Assembly (NCBI GenBank): GCA_002368715.1
Contig: DFEO01000086.1
Span: 1 to 11,576 of the forward strand
Direction: 5' to 3'
Source: Ruminococcus sp. UBA3800
GTDB taxonomy: Bacteria; Bacillota; Clostridia; Oscillospirales; Ruminococcaceae
DNA length: 11,576 nucleotides
Below are positions 6,603 to 11,576 of this stretch, in pieces; the first letter of the stretch is position 1, and each line of letters begins with the position of its first letter. The notes under the pieces are model-generated. The model did no database searches, was not told where the DNA came from, and was given only the letters and a program-made list of their open reading frames with translations. A program made the position numbers and the translations under genes.

Positions 6603-6631
6603 ATTATACTCCCCGACAGCTCCCGTGTCAA
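6603..6631 (-). promoter_or_regulatory. aroF promoter (consensus sigma-A type)
   Basis: Minus strand: -35 TTGACA (6631 to 6626), 17-bp spacer, -10 TATAAT (6608 to 6603), a perfect match to consensus. The predicted start is near 6596, giving a leader of about 240 nt that contains the leader peptide and the terminator. The promoter lies 17 bp beyond the hflX stop codon. Such a strong promoter makes sense if output is set afterwards by attenuation. Confidence 0.9.
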
Positions 6632-6648
6632 TGCCAAGCCATCGGGTT

Positions 6649-7923
6649 TTACAAATTGTTAACACTATTCACTTTATATTCCTCAAACATATAGAATATC
6701 TTACGGTCGATAAGCGCATCAACTTCTATACCCTCTACGGTGTATTCCTCGGAGAATACCTTGCCATCTATCCTTACAGTGTTCAGCAGCCCGGCCTTAT
6801 CAAATGGCAGCAGAAGCCTGCATCTTACACAGGAATCAGGCAGTGCCCTTGCAACTGCATCGAGCATCGCATCCAGACCCTCGGCATTCTTTGCGGAGAT
6901 GAGCACCTCAAACTCATCTGCATCAGCCCTCAGCGACTGCGCATAGGCTATCTTGTCACATTTGTTAAAAACTGTCACCACAGGTATACCGTCACAGCCA
7001 AGCTCACTGAGGAGCTTTCTTGTTACCGAAGCCTGTTCCTCGCAGGAAGGGTCAGAGGCATCGACAACGTGGATGAGAACATCTGCCTGAGCTGCTTCCT
7101 CAAGGGTCGATTTGAAAGCCTCAACCAAGTGATGCGGCAAGCGGCTTATAAACCCGACCGTATCAATAAGTGTGACCGACCTGCCGTCGGGCAGCTCTAT
7201 GGCCCGTGAAGTTGTTTCCAGCGTTGCAAACAGCTTGTCCTCTGAAAGGACTCCCGCCTGAGTAAGAGCATTAAGCAATGTTGACTTGCCCGCATTTGTA
7301 TAGCCAACAATGGCACAGGTCAGTATGCCGTCCTTTTTACGTCTTTTGCGCATAAGATCACGGCGCTTTTCTATCTCACGCAGCTCCTCGGTCAGCGAAG
7401 CTATCCTTGCTCTAATATGACGCTTGTCCGTTTCAAGCTTTGTCTCTCCGGGGCCTCTTGTGCCTATACCGCCGCCAAGTCTTGACAGGTTCATTCCCAT
7501 ACCTGCAAGCCGTGGCAGTCTGTATTTGTTCTGTGCTATCTCGACCTGTAATCTGCCTTCGTGGGTCTTTGCATGAGCAGCAAAGATATCCAGGATCAGC
7601 ATAGTGCGGTCTATGGTGAAAACTCCGCATACATCCTCGATATTTCTTATCTGTGTGGCCGTAAGTTCGCTGTCAAAGATGATGCGGTCGATATCGTTGT
7701 CCTTGCAAAGCTGTGCGATCTCTTCAAGTCTTCCCGACCCTATGCAGGTGGCCTTATCATAGGAAGGCCTTTTCTGGACGACTCTTACCACCGGTTCACC
7801 GTCAGCTGTCTTTACAAGCTCTTCAAGCTCATCAAGCGATGCAGCGATGTCATAAGAGCCTGTATCTACTGCTGCCAGAAGCACACGATCTTTTTTTACT
7901 GTGTTATCATAAAGCTGTGCCAT
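6649..7923 (-). CDS. hflX: GTPase HflX
   Basis: HflX is a ribosome-associated GTPase that splits stalled 70S or 100S ribosomes, mainly under stress, and acts in the cytoplasm. This 424-residue copy has the N-terminal HflX domain (about 10-165) with the glycine-rich GGGIGTRGPGE (150-160), then a basic helical stretch (about 165-198), then the G domain. G1 is GYTNAGKST (207-215), G3 DTVGF (254-258), G4 NKCD (320-323) and G5 SAK (about 342-344). The ATG at 7923 is preferred over the TTG just before it because GGAGGT (7928-7933) is 4 nt upstream of the ATG and too close to the TTG. It starts 16 nt after the sensor-GGDEF gene and is probably co-transcribed with it. No terminator follows; the aroF promoter begins 17 bp past the stop. 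Confidence 0.96.
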   Translation of the reverse strand: MAQLYDNTVKKDRVLLAAVDTGSYDIAASLDELEELVKTADGEPVVRVVQKRPSYDKATCIGSGRLEEIAQLCKDNDIDRIIFDSELTATQIRNIEDVCGVFTIDRTMLILDIFAAHAKTHEGRLQVEIAQNKYRLPRLAGMGMNLSRLGGGIGTRGPGETKLETDKRHIRARIASLTEELREIEKRRDLMRKRRKKDGILTCAIVGYTNAGKSTLLNALTQAGVLSEDKLFATLETTSRAIELPDGRSVTLIDTVGFISRLPHHLVEAFKSTLEEAAQADVLIHVVDASDPSCEEQASVTRKLLSELGCDGIPVVTVFNKCDKIAYAQSLRADADEFEVLISAKNAEGLDAMLDAVARALPDSCVRCRLLLPFDKAGLLNTVRIDGKVFSEEYTVEGIEVDALIDRKIFYMFEEYKVNSVNNL

Positions 7924-7939
7924 CAAAACCTCCGTGCGG

Positions 7940-9826
7940 TCAATCCATTCTCAGCTGATGATGCTTTTTCTTGTTCTCATACATCAGTCTGTCTGCCTTT
8001 TCAAACAGCGCATTTGCCTCGTTCTTGTCAGTCGCTCTTTCGCATACTCCGCCAAGACTCACGGATATGCTGAAAGGATAGTCGTTAAACTTATTATATA
8101 CATCTATCATCTCTCTGACACGCAGAGCAAAGCGCTCGGGATAATCCTGCCAGTAATCATTGCAGCCGACAACAACGAACTCATCGCCTCCTATACGCGC
8201 GCAGACCTCGTTGTTTTTCATCGAACGCTTCATTGCCTCGGCAACGGCTTTTATAGCTATATCACCTGCATTATGTCCGTACTTGTCATTTATCTCTTTT
8301 AGCTTGTCAACATCGGCAACGAGCATAAAGAAACGGTTCTTGCGGTTCTTTGCTCGTTCCATAAGCTCGATCATTTTATGATCGAGGCCAAGTCTTGAAT
8401 ATGTTCCCGTAAGAACGTCACGGACAGCCAGACCGGCCAGAGATGTCTTTATCCTCATATTCTCAAGTGCGTTTGCAACGAGCTTGACCCAGTTGGAAAA
8501 ATGGATATCAAAAGTCTTGAGCTCATCCCCGAAAGAGATGACCGTATATCCTAAGCAGCGTTTCAGAAAATGCACGGGGGCAATGAAAAAAGCAGCAGGC
8601 TTTTCTCTGTCTGCATTGTAATCGGGAAAGACTTCCTTCTTTGAAAACAGAGCTCCCGGGACCTCATCATTGCTGCCCTCACTTCTTATCCACAATCGCA
8701 TGAGATCGCTGTAATTGGTGAAATCCTGTTCCTGCTTCTCATAGTCGCTCTCACTGTCGAGCCAGTTGTCGCACAGACAAAGGTTGAAATACTTATAGGT
8801 ACGGATAAGATATGTGAAGTACTGTATCGTAAAAATAAGCTCGTTCGGGTCAATACAGGATGCCATCGCTTCCAGCATATTGCTCTCAAAAAGGTCATAG
8901 TCAAAGCTGCCTGCATTTTTGGATATCTCACGGGCTGTTTTTCTGGTATAGCTCTCATCCTCTTCGCAGCCGCAGCTGCATCCGATCTCTATCTTGCCGC
9001 CTCCGGTCATAGGCCTGTATGGGATGGATCTAAGCTTTGCGTCTATCCTAAGAACAGCATTTACACCTGCCTCATACAGCGGCGGCAGAACGGATGTTAT
9101 GCTCGGGACGAACGAAGACGCATCGTCAAGGGCATCATAGCCTGTTATCAGAATGTCCTTTCCGACCTCAAGTCCTGCTTCCATAAAGACATTTGCGGCA
9201 CCCATAGCCATACGGTCACCGCAGCACATAAGCGCATCGGGCATCTCCCTTTTGCCATCAAGGATCTCATGCGCCACCTGAGCAGCACCGTCATACCAGA
9301 ACCTGCCGTCAAAGCTGATAAGACTTTCGTCCACAGCTATGCCGTGGTTTTCAAGCGATCTCTTGTATCCTGCCAGACGCTGTCTTGTTGTGGCAGTCTC
9401 AAGAGGGCCGCTGAGAAACATTATCTTTTTGCAGCCATGCTTTTCGATAAGGTGATCTGTCAGCTGCATAAAAGGTATCTCGTCCTCGACAAACACCGTG
9501 TCATAGTCCTTATACTCAGCATCGACAAACACAACAGGACATTTGCATTCACGCTCGATACGTCTGAGAATCGCTTCCTTCGCTCCCGACATTCTTATCA
9601 TATCAAGCAGAACTATAACACCGCTGAGAAGGTCAAAGTTTATAAGGTCATAGATCCTTGTTTCACCGTCGATATATTCGGTGAGGGTGCTTTCCTTCGC
9701 AAAGCTTGTATAGATCATAACATCATAGTCAAGCTCAAAAGCTTTGCTCATTATACCACGGAGCATTCTTGCCGGATATTCTTCCTCAGGCCTTGAAAGT
9801 ATAACTCCTATCTTTTTTCTGACCAT
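7940..9826 (-). CDS. LacI-type sensor domain fused to GGDEF (putative diguanylate cyclase)
   Basis: This 628-residue protein begins with a LacI/periplasmic-binding-protein-like domain (about 3-285; KKIGVILSRP at the first strand, GCKKIMFLSG, CGDRMAMGAA, ILITGYDALDD) that ends in the cysteine motif CSCGC. A helical linker domain of unknown type follows (about 300-460), then GGDEF (about 468-625). The cyclase domain has RDVLTGTYSR (469-478), the metal-binding DVDKLKEIND (507-516) and an intact IGGDEF (545-550), so cyclic-di-GMP synthesis is likely. The inhibitory RxxD site is absent (KNNE at its place). There is no signal peptide, membrane helix or HTH, so it should sense a cytoplasmic ligand, probably a sugar. 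ATG 9826 is chosen over GTG 9835 because AGAGG is about 8 nt from the ATG. hflX follows 16 nt later; a paralogue diverges upstream. Confidence 0.9.
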   Translation of the reverse strand: MVRKKIGVILSRPEEEYPARMLRGIMSKAFELDYDVMIYTSFAKESTLTEYIDGETRIYDLINFDLLSGVIVLLDMIRMSGAKEAILRRIERECKCPVVFVDAEYKDYDTVFVEDEIPFMQLTDHLIEKHGCKKIMFLSGPLETATTRQRLAGYKRSLENHGIAVDESLISFDGRFWYDGAAQVAHEILDGKREMPDALMCCGDRMAMGAANVFMEAGLEVGKDILITGYDALDDASSFVPSITSVLPPLYEAGVNAVLRIDAKLRSIPYRPMTGGGKIEIGCSCGCEEDESYTRKTAREISKNAGSFDYDLFESNMLEAMASCIDPNELIFTIQYFTYLIRTYKYFNLCLCDNWLDSESDYEKQEQDFTNYSDLMRLWIRSEGSNDEVPGALFSKKEVFPDYNADREKPAAFFIAPVHFLKRCLGYTVISFGDELKTFDIHFSNWVKLVANALENMRIKTSLAGLAVRDVLTGTYSRLGLDHKMIELMERAKNRKNRFFMLVADVDKLKEINDKYGHNAGDIAIKAVAEAMKRSMKNNEVCARIGGDEFVVVGCNDYWQDYPERFALRVREMIDVYNKFNDYPFSISVSLGGVCERATDKNEANALFEKADRLMYENKKKHHQLRMD

Positions 9827-9840
9827 AACGCTCACCTCTG

Positions 9841-9852
9841 TTAATATATTAA
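9841..9852. repeat. perfect 12-bp AT palindrome before the sensor-GGDEF binding site
   Basis: TTAATATATTAA is its own reverse complement and lies in the 5' leader of the minus-strand sensor gene, ending about 5 nt before the AGAGG binding site. It could be a protein site or a weak hairpin. In sequence this AT-rich it may also be chance. Confidence 0.35.
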
Positions 9853-9893
9853 ACTAAATATAGCTGTATCAAAAACGATTACGCTACATAAAC

Positions 9894-9922
9894 ATTATAG
9901 CATAAAACTTAACACTTGTCAA
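9894..9922 (-). promoter_or_regulatory. promoter of the sensor-GGDEF / hflX operon
   Basis: Minus strand: -35 TTGACA (9922 to 9917), 17-bp spacer, -10 TATAAT (9899 to 9894) with an extended TGC. The start near 9887 gives a 5' leader of about 60 nt. The sequence upstream is almost pure A/T, including an 18-bp palindrome, so it may also be an UP element. Confidence 0.88.
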
Positions 9923-9938
9923 AAATATGCATATTTTT
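9921..9938. repeat. 18-bp perfect palindrome between the divergent promoters
   Basis: AAAAATATGCATATTTTT (9921-9938) equals its own reverse complement. It touches the -35 of the minus-strand sensor promoter and lies about 40 bp upstream of the -35 of the plus-strand promoter. That is a natural place for a regulator acting on both genes. The AT bias weakens the case. Confidence 0.5.
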
Positions 9939-9978
9939 TAAAAAAATGTTTTAAATTATAAAAAACACACAAAAAATA

Positions 9979-10007
9979 TTGCAATTGTTGCTTTGTTGTG
10001 TTATAAT
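9979..10007 (+). promoter_or_regulatory. promoter of the plus-strand sensor gene
   Basis: -35 TTGCAA (9979-9984), 17-bp spacer, -10 TATAAT (10002-10007) with an extended TGT. The start near 10014 gives a leader of about 114 nt before the ATG, unusually long for this window. Confidence 0.75.
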
Positions 10008-10013
10008 AATCGT

Positions 10014-10127
10014 ATCAGAATGCCTGGTTTCTTATTTTTATATAGTCTGAGCTTTGCGGCATAAAAGACATGGGCATAAGCCGATAGGTGTTCTGTGAGC
10101 GATCCACTGAAAGGGGCCTATTTAAAG
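10014..10127 (+). other. long 5' leader of the plus-strand sensor gene, possibly structured
   Basis: The leader contains GGCATAA twice (10058-10064 and 10073-10079). Its own 5' end has ATGCC (10020-10024), which could pair with either copy. Near the gene, ATAGG (10084-10088) can pair with CCTAT (10117-10121), which abuts the probable binding site AAGGGG (10111-10116). I recognise no known riboswitch class here. The pairings are short and were not folded by computer. Confidence 0.35.
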
Positions 10128-11576
10128 ATGAAAAGGAAAAACATTGCTGTTTGTGTGACCGGCTTTGACCTCGAATATGAAATGGATGTAGTTTACGGTG
10201 TTTATAAAAGATGCCGGGAGCTGGGTCACAACACATTTGTGTTTTTCAACCCGACGAGGAAGCCTCAGCACGGTATTGATCTTGTGATCTCCGATACAGT
10301 CCGCAACGGTGAGATGATGGTTTATAAGCTTATAAACTATGATATGATGGACGGTATCGTTATATTCGGTGAATCGCTCCTGGATGAAGAAGTGTATTTT
10401 GAGATAGGAAGAAAAGCCAAAGAGCATGGCATACCTCTGATAGATGTTGATGATCTGTTCCACGATAACGAGAAGCGGATCATAATGAGCAACAAGTATG
10501 CTATGTCGGCCATAGTTGAACATCTTATTGTGGATCACGGGCTTACCAAGATAGATTTTATCGGCGGTATCGAGTTTGACAACGTGCAGTCAACAGAAAG
10601 ACTTGAAGCATATAAGGCTACACTTGAAAAGCACGGGATCCCCTTTGACAAGAGCAGGGTCTATTACGGCGAGTTCTGGAACAAGGCTATAAAATGCACA
10701 GAGGAGATCCTGAAGAAGCCTGAGCTTCCCGAGGCTATTGTCTGTGCAAACGACACTATGGCGTTTTTCTGTATGGATACTCTCAAGGAACACGGGATCA
10801 GGATACCCGACGATATCATAGTTACGGGTTTTGATGCGCTTTCCGACTGCAAGGATTATTCTCCTGCACCGACAACTGTAAAGCGGGCTACCTTCAAGGC
10901 AGGCAACACTGCTGTCGATCTGCTGGTCCGTATGATGGATGGAGAGGAACCCGAGGATATAACCTATGTCGATTCGGTTCTGGTAAAGGGTCAGTCCTGC
11001 GGCTGTGTGCCTCTGCACAGACTCGACGATCTTTCCTTTAATGACAGATATGCATATTATAATGACTTCAAGGAATTTACAAGATATATACTTGATATGA
11101 ACTGCGACTTTGCAAATATCAAAGAGTCGAAACACCTGTTTGACAGCCTGTATAAAGGCTCGACTATTTTCAAGTTTAACAAGATATATGTATGTATCAA
11201 CTCAGAACTTGAAAAGAATCAGGAAAAGATAAACATCGATGAGGATATATCTCCATGGACTGTTCCGGAAACAATGGTATCTATGTTTATTTTCAAACAC
11301 GGCGTGCCTATCGGGACAGAATTTCCGACATCTCAGCTGATACCGGAGCCTATCGATGATGAGGAAGCCCCTGTTATCTATGCCTTTGCACCGCTTTATT
11401 TCAAGAACGTGTTCATAGGCTATATGGCAGGTGTCCCCTCCACTGTTGATCTTGAGGGCGATCTTCTTTCCACCTGGCTGACGATGATATCAAACAATGC
11501 CGGAAGCTTTTATATGAACAACAAACTCGAGATCGCTCTTGAAGAGCTTGAGATGCTCAATCTGCATGATCCTCTC
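10128..11576 (+). CDS. LacI-type sensor domain protein, probably fused to GGDEF (3' end outside window)
   Basis: An open frame of 483 codons runs from ATG 10128 to the window end with no stop. Residues 4-285 are a LacI/periplasmic-binding-protein-like sensor (KNIAVCVTGFDLEYE at the start, EAIVCANDTMAFFCMDTL, DDIIVTGFDALSD) ending in QSCGC (289-293), the same cysteine motif as in the divergent neighbour. A linker domain of unknown type follows (about 300-465). The last visible residues, LEMLNLHDPL, match the text that opens most GGDEF domains (DPLTGLYNR), so a diguanylate cyclase domain very probably begins where the window stops. There is no HTH, signal peptide or membrane helix. The binding site AAGGGG is 11 nt from the ATG, rather far. 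The domain order makes it a paralogue of the 7940-9826 gene. Confidence 0.85.
   Translation, partial: MKRKNIAVCVTGFDLEYEMDVVYGVYKRCRELGHNTFVFFNPTRKPQHGIDLVISDTVRNGEMMVYKLINYDMMDGIVIFGESLLDEEVYFEIGRKAKEHGIPLIDVDDLFHDNEKRIIMSNKYAMSAIVEHLIVDHGLTKIDFIGGIEFDNVQSTERLEAYKATLEKHGIPFDKSRVYYGEFWNKAIKCTEEILKKPELPEAIVCANDTMAFFCMDTLKEHGIRIPDDIIVTGFDALSDCKDYSPAPTTVKRATFKAGNTAVDLLVRMMDGEEPEDITYVDSVLVKGQSCGCVPLHRLDDLSFNDRYAYYNDFKEFTRYILDMNCDFANIKESKHLFDSLYKGSTIFKFNKIYVCINSELEKNQEKINIDEDISPWTVPETMVSMFIFKHGVPIGTEFPTSQLIPEPIDDEEAPVIYAFAPLYFKNVFIGYMAGVPSTVDLEGDLLSTWLTMISNNAGSFYMNNKLEIALEELEMLNLHDPL

Noticed and set aside
6557..6637. Longer 64-residue version of the leader peptide starting at 6637
   Set aside because: That start lies upstream of the consensus promoter, so the aroF transcript would not contain it; no binding site was seen for it, while the ATG at 6556 has AGGAAGGA.
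6353..6640. T-box riboswitch in the aroF leader
   Set aside because: T-boxes are the usual Firmicute device for amino-acid genes, but the conserved T-box sequence (AGGGTGGNACCGCG-like) and specifier-loop layout are absent, and the leader is short with a translated-looking frame.
10014..10127. Known cyclic-di-GMP riboswitch (class I or II)
   Set aside because: The core texts I know for class I (GCAAACC...GACGCAAAGCC...GGTAGCGGG) are not present, and no class II core was recognised; only short possible pairings remain.
10122..11135. Long minus-strand frames under the plus-strand sensor gene
   Set aside because: They contradict the 483-codon plus-strand frame, which has a clear LacI-like domain; they are shadows of it.
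1..11576. CRISPR arrays, transposases, insertion sequences and tRNA genes
   Set aside because: No repeat-spacer pattern, transposase motif or tRNA-like T-arm/CCA text was noticed on either strand.

Overview
The window looks like chromosome of a low-to-moderate GC Firmicute of the class Clostridia, most likely a Ruminococcus-type member of the Oscillospiraceae. This rests on the 16S 5' end, strong AGGAGG-type ribosome binding sites, TTGACA/TATAAT promoters often with an extended TGn, a DUF4364 protein, and stand-alone LacI-type sensor-GGDEF proteins. The genus is an inference; no database was searched. Nearly everything is on the minus strand; only the last, truncated gene is on the plus strand.

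Left end (1-1160): the 5' end of a 16S rRNA gene (minus strand, running off the window), its leader with a boxA-like element and one or two promoters, then a monocistronic GNAT acetyltransferase gene with its own promoter.

Centre (1158-6631): a shikimate-pathway block transcribed leftward in the order aroF (DAHP synthase type I-beta), aroB, aroA, aroC and a DUF4364 winged-helix protein gene that starts at TTG. Together these enzymes cover the first step (DAHP), the second (3-dehydroquinate) and the last two (EPSP, chorismate). aroB has its own promoter, but no terminator separates it from aroF.

The most interesting element lies upstream of aroF. A consensus promoter (6603-6631) drives a 37-codon reading frame packed with Phe, Tyr and Trp codons (6443-6556). 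A strong intrinsic terminator (6374-6411) follows, ending just before the aroF ribosome binding site. A 13-bp alternative pairing between leader codons 27-32 and the 5' arm of the terminator can be drawn by hand. This is the layout of a ribosome-mediated (trp/pheA-like) attenuator that senses aromatic amino acids, and no T-box motif is visible.

Right side (6649-11576): hflX (ribosome-associated GTPase) follows 16 nt behind a gene for a cytoplasmic LacI-type sugar-binding domain fused to GGDEF. A second gene of the same architecture diverges from it and is cut by the window end exactly where its GGDEF domain begins. The roughly 300-bp AT-rich region between them holds two well-formed divergent promoters, an 18-bp perfect palindrome and a long leader that could be structured. 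No tRNA, CRISPR array, transposase or insertion sequence was seen.
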